A stretch of DNA of 64,000 nt from Erythrophleum ivorense (lineage: Eukaryota; Streptophyta; Magnoliopsida; Fabales; Fabaceae): the NCBI GenBank assembly GCA_026724425.1, contig JAIUCV010001257.1, forward strand, positions 62,001 through 126,000. The letters are read 5' to 3'. Below, piece after piece: positions 34,361-46,194 of this stretch. Position numbers and translations under genes: made by a program. Within the stretch, counting starts at the first letter, position 1. Every line of letters begins with the position of its first letter. The notes beneath the pieces were generated by a model, which saw only the letters and a program-made list of their open reading frames with translations, was not told the origin of the DNA and ran no database searches.

Positions 34361-34756
34361 AAAATAAAGGCATTAAAATTATTGTTATGACCTCAGCAAG
34401 GCCACAAACCTAGATACATATTATGTTAAAGTGCTTTTCGATGTGGGGCAATGCTCCCTAAATTTCTCATTATAAAAGTTTAACCATAAATCAAAATTTG
34501 CCATAAGAGTAAAATAAAGGGCCCTAACCCCACTCTTTTTCCACCTAGGCCCTAAGAAATGTGCATCTTACAAGGTTAATGGGAGCTCACCAAAATCTTT
34601 AAAGCCAATGAAGAGTTATGAAGATGGCCTCTCTAATGTGGCCCACAATAGGACAATCCATCTCCAAACGGTTAAATAAAAAAGATAAAAACAATATATG
34701 ATCTTAATCTTGAGACCAAGCCATTAGAAACTTACTAAAAATACAAGTTTTTGAAA

Positions 34757-35040
34757 CCTTGGGTTCTTGTGACTTTTAAATGAAGACATATGCGAGACTT
34801 TTGAAAGAAAATAATAGGTTAACGTAGCCTTGGGTCTCATATGGCTTTAAGACCTTGGGATTGAAAAAGAACCATAAGAAGCTTGTGAAAGAAAACTATA
34901 AGTCCACATGACTTTGGGCTTCTATGACATCATAAAAGACCATGAAAAGACTTCCAAAAGAAAATGATAGGTTTACACAATCTTAGGTTTCCATGACTTT
35001 GATTAAAAAAAGAAAATAATTTATCGTGCCTTGACCTTAA
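34757..35040. repeat. Tandem array, 70-84-bp unit, about 3.5 units
   Basis: Units start at 34757 (ccttgggttcttgtga), 34828 (ccttgggtctcatatg), 34912 (ctttgggcttctatga) and 34982 (cttaggtttccatga). Each contains a gaaagaaaataataggtt-like segment before the next unit. The array follows the 65-bp array and is distinct from it. Confidence 0.75.
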
Positions 35041-37339
35041 TGATCCATCAAGTACATATAAGAGTGAGCATAGAAAAACATCTTTCCTACCTTATACACA
35101 TTGAAAACAATCCTACAATCATTAAGTTGGCATACCTCTAAAATGTCATGTCATCAAGGAATGTACAAATATTTCATGCCATATTCCTTTAATAATGACA
35201 ATTTCTCATGTTGATACTTTTGGCAGCGAAATTTATCGTTATTAAAGCCTCAATTACTCTAATTCTACGTAAATAAATACTTTAATCATAGAAATTCTCA
35301 AATTCATGGCAAACAAGTTTGTTAGGCTCAAAATATCATAAAAAGAAGCTCAAATTTTAGATCTTACTTCATATACATACTTTCACAACTTTGACACATA
35401 ATATGCATCAAACTTTGGAAAATTATAATTGGAGCTACACAACTCTGATTTGAGCAAACTCAGTGGTTATAGAAACCTTAGAATGCCAAATTTATGCCTA
35501 TAAAATTTCATAAGCACCTAAGCTCGTTTAGCCCCTTAAATCTATGAAAAACTAGATCTGGACCAAATGAATAGTACCAAAGGCTAAATTGCAAAATTTG
35601 TTGAGCTTTAAAAATTTATAAAATATTTACAGAGCTCCAAAAATTGCACTCTTTGGCTATGTGAAATGCTTTTAATGAACTTCAAATTCTTGCTAAATGT
35701 CATTCCAAAATTTATCTATTTGGTCTAACTTTGGTTCAGATACATATTATAGCTCAAAAAGTGTTATATTTGGTTTCAAATGGTTCAATTTGAGCTATAT
35801 TGTAACACCCCAAAATTAATTAAGGTGTTAATCATAGTTTTTGGGATAATTAAGAATAATTAAAATGGGATAATTAGACAAGTTAAGTAAATGAGAATTT
35901 TAGAGAGATAAATTATTAATATGGATTTGAGATTTAAATAGGATAGAAACTTCATCTAGGCCCAAATTAATGTAGAAGATCATGATAAGCGCCTAATGGA
36001 GGCCCAATAAGCCAAGTGCAGACCCAATTTGATTCATTGTGATAGAGGACCAAAATCCACTTTGTATAGGTTCTTATAATGGCCCAATAAACCTTGTGCA
36101 GACCCAAAACAATGGAGTTCTTAAAATTAAGTCTGGCCTAATAAAAAATTCTGCAGCCCAACACCTTAAAGCTGGCCCAACAAAGCTAAAAATCTGAAGC
36201 CCATTTGGAGTTAGATCTTTAGAGTAGTCCATGACCCATATTTGACCCAACTAAAACCCTAAACACTTTAGCCCCTTTCCCCATTTACTGAAACACAAAC
36301 ACACATCTCATTTCGGAGGTTTGAAAGGAGGCTAGGGTTTAGGGCAAGAAATCCACCATTTCTCACTTCTAAGCTCAAAATCAGCTAAGGTAATAGTTAT
36401 ATAACTTAATCTCCTACTCTTTCTCTTCGTTTTGGTTTAATTATTTTTTCATTTGGAGTATTTTCACCATACCCAAAATCTAAAATGTGGTTGTTTAGGA
36501 TTTTCTTGGTGGAATTCGTAGGTTAAGGCTGGGGCTGACATTAGGTAAGTATAAACTCTCCATTTTGATGCTTTCTTTGCTAGTTTGAGACCCCTATAGC
36601 TGATTTATAATATGGGTATTATTTCTGTGCGAATTTACTCATAATTTGAGGTGTTATTTTGAGATTTCTGGGGTAGGAGCAACTAAATCCGAATTTGATT
36701 TTAGTGGTGATTGGCCTGCAGTAACATTCAATTGACTCTTAGAGGATTGGCTACAAGTGAGGTAACCGAGACTATATTAATTCCATGCATATATCTATTT
36801 TAATTTCATATTTACTGTACATGAATGATTTGAAATGCTGAATGAATTGGTTGGCTATCTATTGTATTGTGGTTAGATTTGTGAGTCCATGGTGGAGCTG
36901 TGGTGCGATTGCCACCCGTGCATGCGCTTCAATCGGGCATTGGGTTATGATCAAACCCTAGATGCATTGAGCCCTGGTTGTGCTCAATAAGAAGTAGGTG
37001 CCGTGGACGGGCCTCTCCCTGTGTTAATGGCCTTTAACATGTAGAAATATGATTGCTAGTATAGGATAGTAATCATGATAGCCTAATTGTTTTAATTTAT
37101 TAAACTGGAATATATGATGAAATTTTTCTTGGTTACTGAGATTCACATCTTACCCCATTTGGAATTAAACATTTCAGGTAACGGTTCCTCGGTAAGGATA
37201 AGGGGAAGCAAGTGGATGAAAATCCATGAGCTCAAACCATGTGTGGAAGAAGCTACACTTGGGCTAATCTGAGTAGAGTAGATGCAATTTTGTTAATCTT
37301 TTATATAGCATCATCATGTATCATATTAACAAGTGTAGG

Positions 37340-40300
37340 TGTAACATCCGGTCCCTCCGTAAACGTGAGAAACGCAATGTTCGGTTTCTCCGTAAATGTC
37401 AAAAAGGGGCCAAATATAAAAGGAAGTCCTCGAAATAGAAGGAATTGGGGCCAACTAAAATTATGATAAAATTTCAAATATTAGAAAATGAGGATTTGAG
37501 GTTTGAGATGCTCAAAAACTAGAGCCAGAAGAGCTCAGAAAATTTGCAGAAGAAAGTAGGGGGTATTTTTGTAATTTTTGAAAAAATTTGAAAAACTCAT
37601 AGGAGAGCTTTTTAAATGGAAAATTTGAACTTTCCAGGGTTCTCAGAGGCCCTGAAAACCATGAGAACTCCTAGAACAGTTGAAACCCCTTCGGTAAGCG
37701 ATTTCGGCAAAGGTTGACCAAAACTTTAACTGAATGGTTCAGAATGGTTTCAGATTCTTTTTGAGTGATTCCAAAGGCAATTCTTATGATTAAGAGCCTA
37801 AGGAATATCATGGAAAAGAAGGATTTCAAAAAGGATTTGATATGAGTCTAAAATGAAAAAGCCAAGAAAATGGACTAAAATGCAAAAGTAAAAAGTTGCA
37901 TAAAGTGCCTTTTAGCTCATTCTTATCCACGTTCTTTCTCTCCTCTAATTGCTTCTGCCCAATTTCAGAGGAAAACTCCAGCTTCTTAGGCGCACAAGAG
38001 GAGGAGGATTTTGGATGAAGAGATTCAAGAAAAAGGTAAGAAACTTTAAGAAATTCCATATCCTTCCTTCTTGAACCTTGCTCCTCTCCTCTCAAGCTTT
38101 CTTTCTATGATTTTAATGGAGAGTTTAGTGTTGTTTTTTGGGGCAGAACAGAGAGGGAAATTTCGAAAATTGAGGAAGTAAGCAACCAAGTGGAAGAACA
38201 AGCCAAAGGAAGCAAGAAATAAGGTAAAACTTCCATTCTTTGGTAGTTTCTCCCTCCCCCTTCCTCTTGCACGAATTTGGGCATCATGAGCCCAATTTTT
38301 AAGGGCTGTTTTCTGCCCAATTTATGGAAGGATTAGAGGTTTTAGATGGCAAGGATTAAGAAGGAACCAATAGAATCAAGAAAGGAGCATTAAGAGATAA
38401 GATAGAACCATTAGGGATCCAAATGCTCCCCTTGCAAATATGATTTTATATGAATGTTCTTAGACTTAATTGAATGTTTAAACATGCTCCTAAGACCCCT
38501 AGAGAGCTTCCCACATGCACCTCCCATCCAAGAAAGCAAAGAAATTGCAAGAAAAATTAATGAACTCTAAGTAGAAAAAGTGTAGTACATTTGAATGGAT
38601 TATAAAAACTGATTTGATTCATGCATTCCCTAGCATATATGAGTGTCTGATTGAGCTCCTAAGACCTCTAAGAAGCCTCCAAGTGTGTCTCCCATCAAGG
38701 AAAAATCAAGAAGGCCATGAACTCTTCTTCCCCCATAGTCTCGGCCTAAGCAAGTTCCTATAGCTAGGGAGAGTTTTAAATTTTTCTAAGGCTATTCTTG
38801 AGTCATATGTGATGAGTGAAGATGAGTAGAGGCCTTAGAAAAAAATTTAGAACTCAAAGAAAGTGAATTGGTGCCATAGGTTCCATATTAGGACCTAAAG
38901 AAGCAACATGATGCTAGGCCCTTTGTTTTAATGATGTGATGACTCCAAGAGGTTAAAAGGAGTCAAGAATCATAATTGAAAGGAAAGAATGAGGCCTAGA
39001 AGTCATTTGATGGATGTTGCTTCATTAGGTGTGATTATGGACCATAATGGAGCCTATAGAGCAATCTAGTATTTTATCAAGTGATGTAGCCTTAGAATAT
39101 ATTTCATAGACCTAATTGGCTCCCATAAATTGTATCTAGGCCAAGAGAAACTATCTCCACCAAATTGTGGGTGTGTGGCCAAAAGAGAAGGGTTTGAAAG
39201 CTAAGGAAAAAGTGTGTGAAATTGTGCAAGGTAACTCTCTCCACCTTCTCTCATGCATGGATGTGTGTTTAGCTTGTTTTAAAATGTGTGTATATGTATT
39301 TTCAAGCTAAGAAAAGTATGCTAGCATACCTTTATATTCCATGATCCTTGATGCCATGTTATGTTTTAAATGAATCTATGATGTTTGTATGAGTTTGCTT
39401 GAGTGAGGAGAGGCCAAGAACTCTTCCCTTTGGTGAGGATGAGCCAAGAACCCTTAAACTTGGTTGAGACATAGCAAAGAGTCTCCCAAAAGCAAAGTGG
39501 GCTTCCAAGAGTATGGTTGAGTCCAAAGCTCTTAAAGAATGAGTGAGGCAAGTCCAAAATCCATGAGGAGAAGTGTGAGGCCAATCCAAACACTTGGGAA
39601 ACTCTTGAATGTCTTGTATGATTGATTCACATGCCAAGGCTGCTTTGAAAATGTCCATGACTTCCATTTTTACATACATGCATTTGAAAAGCTTGCTTTG
39701 CATATATTATGTGCGATTGAATGGGAGATGAGCTATTGGCATTCTTTGAATCTCATTCCCTCCTCTCCAATGATCTAACATGCTAGGTGGACCAAGTAAC
39801 TATGGTGAAGGGAGCCAACATCAATGAAGAAGGAAGAATGACAAGTCTATGTCTAGCGTTTACCCTTTTTGAGCCATAATGATGTATATGATTATTGTAA
39901 ATGGCACATGACCCTTGAGACACATGTAAATATGATAATTATGTGATGTATACATGTATGGATATGATGTATGAACTTTAGAAATGAATTTGGGTATGTA
40001 ATGCCAAGTTATGCAAATTGGAAGTTTGATGCAAATGTGTATAAATGTGGGTTGAATGACCAAAATGAGATGCATGAGGTTTGGGACAATTGGGTAGCTC
40101 ACACAAGTCTAAAATATGCTTTTAAACTTGCCCAAAAGGTGCCAAGACCAGGAAAATCCATTTGCAATTTTGGTACCCAATATGGAGCCAAAATTGACCA
40201 CAATGGAACCCTATACTATTTTTTAGCCAAATGAGTTAGTATTGCCCCTGAAACTTGGCATGCACTTAGGTCTCATTAAGAGCTTTTGGAAAGCTAAAGA

Positions 40301-41206
40301 TCAAGTCATTTGGAGGTCTGTAGAATTTTCTATGATTTTTCAAAGTTGGTATCAGAATTTCGGATTTTCAGAAACACTGTTCATTTTGTTAGTTATGGAA
40401 TTGTGTCATCCGAGGGGCAAACGTAGTCCAATGGCTACGAAATTTTATAGGCAGAAATTAGACAGTCACAGTGACTTGTAGAAACTGGAAGCACCTCATT
40501 TGGAGGTCTAGAGAGGAAGATATGAATTTTCGAAGGTTCTGCCCAGTATCAGACATCTTGCCAGACCCGAGGTACTGTTCCATCGATTTCCGGGAGTTTG
40601 GCTTGATGAACTGATCTAGAGATATTTTTTCTCTCTATTTAACATCCACATATTTCCATAGTGGTATCATTTGAAAGCATTGGATTTTTGTGGAATTAGT
40701 TAGACATTTTTGAAGTTCATATCAGTAAACTGTGATAGTATCAGGAAACCCTCAGACCTGCAGTTGATTTCGCATGTCAAACGTGTTATGTGTGGGATTT
40801 TATGACTTGTATATATTTTTCCCATGAAGTAGACAGTTGAAGATTTCCATAATGACCAAGAGTACATGCTTTCGATTTTTCTAGATTTACTTATGAATTT
40901 TCCACGTTTGCCCAGAAATGGGGCCAAGTCTGGCCGAGGAGAAATATGCATGTCCCATGTCTCCCTTCGGTTTCCATGAGTTGTGAGCTTGTTTTTGTGA
41001 TTGAAATGAGTTGTAATTGTGCAATTAAATATGAGGATGCATAGAATGATCTCACACGATCCACGTGACACCGAATGGGCTTTTGGATAGGATGACTTAC
41101 AAATAAAAGTCCAAATCTTCATGCCTCCTCTATGAGAATTATGTGTATGTTTCATGATAATTATGCTATTCAAAGGCATGAGATGAGCTAGAATGAAGGT
41201 GTTACA
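37340..41206 (+). mobile_element. Giant Ty3/gypsy solo LTR, copy 6, TSD GTAGG
   Basis: A 3867-bp LTR from TGTAACATCCGGTCCCTCCG to GGTGTTACA, flanked exactly by GTAGG (37335-37339 and 41207-41211). It is inserted in the second-family LTR. It is close in sequence to copies 3 and 7 throughout: the gcgcacaagaggaggag block near 37990, the 169-bp duplication near 38490 and 38655, and the minisatellite at 39395-39590. The short LTR ORF is broken here by tag near 38573. Confidence 0.92.
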
Positions 41207-41639
41207 GTAGGCATTTATATTTTGATTAGTTGGAATGTATTTATTAAGGAGTTAAGTCTCAACATAACTTGATTTCGGATGTATGAACTTATAGTATCTA
41301 ATGTATGAACCTTGTTGAATTCATGATATGGTTTCCTATTGGGTATGGCATCATGGGATATATTAACTTGTTGATTTGAATCAGTGATGTATGGAATCTT
41401 TAACAAAATGTATACTTGAATGGTAATTGCTGGAAGCTTATGTAATTATGCTATTATCAATCTATGAAATTGCTGTCATATGGTAGTTGGATGAGTAGGA
41501 ATTTATGCTTAAGTTTTGAATTGGTAATGGTAGAATAGCTGGGTAAATAAGGTACATAAATACCATTGGAGTTGCATAATTTAAGGTAGAATGGCCCTAG
41601 GGTGTTATTAGAGGGAGAGTGGAGAGTATGGTACAAGAT

Positions 41640-42065
41640 TTTTAAAGTTGTAGGATCAGAGGGAATTTCGCCGCAACCAACATATTGTTAGCCTCGGCCA
41701 ATAGAGGCGAAATTGCCCAGGGGGAGTCCAGAGAGAAATTCGCTGCGGTGAAATGTGGAATTAGCCGTGGCAAAATGTGATAGGCAAATCTGGGAGTCAT
41801 CCAGAGGGTAATTCGCCACGGCTAAAAGGGAATTGGTCGCGGCGAACTTTTGCGAGAATTTGTCGGGCATTCCAGAAAGGAAATCGCCGCAGCGAAAGGG
41901 AGAATTGGTCGTGGCCAATAGTGAAAAGCGAGCGAGGTAGGTTTCAGGAAAATTCCTCACCGTAGCCAACCTAAATAGGTTGGCCATGGCGAAATATGTG
42001 AATTTAAGGAGTGAACCCGAGAGCAATTGGCTGCGGCGAAAGAACATTTAGCCGCGGCTAACGGT
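41640..42065. repeat. 72-bp tandem array with CpG-rich dyads, 6 units
   Basis: The box ttcgccgc or a variant recurs at 41666, 41738, 41811, 41883, 41953 and 42025, spaced 70-73 bp. Each unit pairs a cgc(c/t)gcggcgaa-like dyad with a second ggtcgcggc/ggccgcggc-like dyad about 30-40 bp on. A spacer with tccagagagg or similar separates them. GC and CpG content are far above the surrounding DNA. It belongs to the second-family LTR. Confidence 0.85.
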
Positions 42066-42301
42066 CCTAAACCTTCATTCTAACCTAGAAATCTTAGTTT
42101 TTCATATGATAACCTCATGGGATGACTTAGAAACATTGGTAAAGGATTCTTGTGAGTTGAAATTAATGGACAATAAAATCAAAAGCTTATAAATGAATGT
42201 TTGTTTCCTTGATGTACAGGAGTACTTGTAACTATATGGTTGATGACTCTAATAACATTAAGGTTCAAATTTTCTCGTATTTTTTGAATGTAATTAGTCT
42301 T

Positions 42302-45300
42302 TGTAACATCCAGTCCCTCTGTAAACGTGAGAAATGCGAAACGTGAGAAACACGATATTCGATTTCTCCGTAAACGTCAGAAATGGGCCAAATATAAAAG
42401 GAAGTCCTTGAAATAGAAGGAATTGGGGCCAAATAAAATTATGATAAAATTCTAAATAATGGAAAATGAGGATTTAAGTCTTGAGTTAACCAAAAATCAA
42501 GGCCAGAGTGATTCAAAAAATTTGCTGAAAGGCTAGTGGCATTTTCGTCAATATGGGCACTTTTTGAAAAACTCACAGGAGGGCTTTTTAAATGAAAGTT
42601 TTGAGTTCTCCGAGGTTCTCAGAGGCCCTGAAAATCATGGAAAGCCTTGGGACAGTTAAAGCCCCTCCAGTATATGTTTTCCAATGACAGTGAGCCCGAA
42701 TTTTGATCGAATCGTTCGGGAAGGTTTTAGCTCCAAATTGAGTGATTCCAAAGGCATTTTATAAGATTGAGGACCTAATTTTTATGATAGAAAAGAAGGT
42801 TCTCAAAAAGGAGCTAAAACGATTAGAAACGAAAATGCCAAAAATGAGGGATGAAATGAAATTTTTGGAATTCTTTTACTTTTAATACTCTCTCTTTCTC
42901 ACGCCCTCCTTTGCCCTCATTTTTCACCATCTTTCTTCTGGCCAAAATAGAGAGGAGAATCAGTCCTCTTAGGCACACAAGAAGGAGCACTCTTGGAGGG
43001 AGAAAAAAGCTAAGAAAAGGTAGGAAATTCCATGGAAAATCTAGTTTTCTTCTTAACAAGTCACTTCTCCTCCTTCTCCTCCTTATTTCTATGGGTTTGA
43101 TGGTGCTTTTAAATCTGTTTTGAAGGCAGAACAGAGGTGGAATTTTCAGATTTGGTGAGGGGAGGCTAGCCCAGTGAAAAGCAACTAAGAGAAAATAAAA
43201 AAATAAGGTAAAATTTCCATTCTTTGGTAGTTTCTTTCTCCCCCTTCCTCTTGCACAAATTTGGACACCATGAGCCCAATTCTTAGGGGCTCTTTTCTAT
43301 CCAATTCATGGAGGGATTAGAGGTTTTAAAGTGCAAGGATTAAGAATGAACCAATAGAATCAAGAAAGGGGCATTAGGAAATAAGATAGAACCATTAGGG
43401 ATCCAAATGCTCCCTTGCAAATTTGATTTAACATGAATGTTCTTAGGCTTAATTGAATATTTAAACATGCTCCTAAGACCCTAGAGAGCTTCCCACATGT
43501 ACCTCCCATCCAAGAAAGCAAAAAAATTGCAAGAAAAACTAATGAACTCTAAGCTAGAAAAGTGTAGAGCTCTTGAACACTTTGCAAAAATTGATTTGAT
43601 ATATGAGTTTACTTGCATATGTGAGTATTTGATTGAACTCCTAAGACCTCTAAGAAGCCTCCCAAGTGTGTCTCCCATCAAGGAAAAATCAAGAAGGCCA
43701 TGAACTCTTCTTCCCCCCATAGTCTCGGCCTAGGCAAGTTCTTATATCTAGGGAGAGTTTTAAATTTTTCTAAGGCTATTTTTGAGTCATATGTGATGAG
43801 TGAAGCTGAGTAGAGGCCTTGGAAAAAATTTAGAACTTAAAGAAAGTGAATTGGTGCCATAGACCCCATTATGTGACCTAAAGAAGCAACATGTGTTTAG
43901 GCTCTTCATTTTAATTGTGTGATGACTCCAAGAGGCTTAAAAAGAGTCAAGAATCATATTTGAAAAGAAAGAATGGAGCCTAGAATTTAATTGAGGGGTG
44001 TTGCTTCATTAGGTGCCTTTATGGACCATAATGAGGTTTATAGGATAACCTAGTGTTTAAGCAAGTTGCATAGCCTTAGAATGTGTTTCATGGACCTAAT
44101 TGGCTCCCATAAATTGTATCTAGGCTAAGAGAAACCATCTCCACCAACTTGTGGGTGTGTCGCCAAAAGAGGAGACTTGAATCCTAAAGGAAAAGTGTGT
44201 GAATTGGTGTAAGGTAGCTCTCTCTGCCTTCTCTCATGCATGGATGTGTGTTTAGCTTGTTTTAGGATGTGTGTGTGTGTATTTTCAAGCTAAGGAAAGT
44301 ATGCTAGCATGCCTTTATATTCCATGATCCTTGATGCCATGTTATGTTTTAAATGAATCTATAATGTTTATATGAGTTTGCTTGAGTGAGGAGAGGCCAA
44401 GAACTCTTCCCTCTGGTGAGGATGAGTCAAGAACCGTTGAGATTGGTTGAGACAAAGCAAAGAGTCTCCCAAAAGCAAAGTGGACTCCCAAGAGTATGGT
44501 TAAGTCCAAAGCTCTTAAAGAATGGGTGAGGCAAGTCCAAAATCTATAAGGTGAAGTGTGAGGCCAATCCAAACACTTGGGGAACTCTTCAATGTCTTGT
44601 ATGATTGATTCACATGCCAAGGTTGTTTTGAAAATGTCCATGACTTCTATTTTTCCATACATGCATTTGAAAAGATTGCTTTGTACATATTATGTGTGAT
44701 TGAATGGGAGATGAGCTATTAGGATTCTTTGAATCTCATCCCCTCCTCTCCAATGATCTAACATGCTAGGTGGGCCAAGCAATTACGGTGAAGGGAGCCA
44801 ACAACGATGAGAAAGAGAGATTGACAACCTTGTGCCTTGTTTGATTGATTTTGGAACCATAATGATGGTTCATCATGTATATGAGGTTGTAAATGTGTTA
44901 TGAACCTTGAGACATGTTTAAATATGCAATTATATGATGTTTATAACCATGGATATGATGTATGAGCTCTAGAATACAATTTGAGTATGTAATGCCAAAT
45001 TATGCAATTTGGAAGTTTGATGTAAATATGCATAAGTGTGGGTGAGAAGGCCAAAATGAGATGTATGAGGTTTGGGACCATTTATGCAACTCACACAAGT
45101 CTTGAATGTACTTTTAGACTTGCCCAAAAGGTGCCAAGACCAAGGGAAATCCATTTGACAACTTTGGTACCTTATATAGAGTCAAAATTGACCATTATGG
45201 AACCCTATATCACTTTTTGGCCAAATGAGTTAGTCTTGATCTGAGATTGGGCATATAATTAGGTCTCATTGAGAGCTTTCTGGGAAGCTAAAGATAATAA

Positions 45301-46194
45301 TTTTTGGAGATCTACAAAATATTTGATGATTTTTCAAAATTGGCAAATTTTATGGATTTGGTCTGTTGTACTATTCAATTAGTCTGAAATTGTTTCTGTC
45401 ATTTGAGATTCAAATGTTGTCCAATTTCCATAAAATTTTATATATAGAAACTAGGTAATCATAGAGACTTGTGCCAATTGGAAGCACCTCATTTTGAGTC
45501 TAGAGAGGAAGATATGAATTTTTGAAGTTTCTGTCCAGTATCAGTAGCCTTGCCCGACTAGAAGTACTGTTCCATCGAATTTTGAGATTTGGGCTTAATA
45601 AAATGATCTAAAGATATTTTTCCTCTCTATTTGAAATCTATAGTTTTCCAAATTGGTATCATTTGCATGTATTGGATTTTTTTGGAATTAATTGGACATT
45701 TTTTAAGTTCATATCAGTAAACTGTGATAGCAGCAGGACCCAGTCCGACCTCTAGACTATTTCACATGTCAAACGCTTTGTGTGTGGGATGTTATGACTT
45801 ATACATATTTTTTTCATGAATTAGACATCCCAAGATTTCCAGAATGACCAAGATTTCATATTTTTGATTTTTTTAGATTTAGTTATGATTTTCCAAATTT
45901 GCCCAGAAAAGAGGCCAATTCTAGCCGAGAATGAACTTCCATTTTCCATGCCCCATTTCGGTTTCCATGAGTTGTAGGCATGTTTTAGGATGAAAATGAG
46001 TTGTAATGATGTAATTAAATATGAGAAAGTATAGTATGAGCTCACACGGTCCACGTGACATGAATTAAAATTTTTAGATATGACGCAAAGCGAAATTAAT
46101 CCCATTCTCCTTACTTTTTCTATGGAAAGCCTATATGAATCATGATAGAATGCTTAAGAATGACATGAAATGAGCTAGAATTTATGGTGTTACT
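42302..46194 (+). mobile_element. Giant Ty3/gypsy solo LTR, copy 7, TSD GTCTT/TTCTT
   Basis: A 3893-bp LTR from TGTAACATCCAGTCCCTCTG to GGTGTTACT, where the last base would be A in other copies. Flanks are GTCTT (42297-42301) and TTCTT (46195-46199), one mismatch. It lies in the second-family LTR about 1.1 kb after copy 6. The left end carries an extra GAAACGTGAGAAA unit, giving three copies of the short repeat instead of two. It contains the open short ORF at 43497-43703 and the minisatellite at 44380-44575. Confidence 0.88.
43497..43703 (+). other. Short ORF inside giant LTR (copy 7 version)
   Basis: A 68-codon open frame beginning MYLPSKKAKKLQEKL, the counterpart of 7275-7481. By eye there are 9 replacement and 2 silent nucleotide differences between them. 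No recognisable domain. Probably not a gene. Confidence 0.25.

Larger units (their letters stand above)
33863..35208. other. Unassigned segment with two tandem arrays
   Basis: No gene is visible. It holds an (AT)n run at 33969-33993, a 65-bp array (34071-34360) and a 70-84-bp array (34757-35040). On its right begins a reverse giant LTR (copy 5) at about 35209. If that LTR is a 5' LTR, this segment would be internal sequence of a minus-strand element, but no primer site is seen at the junction. Confidence 0.45.
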
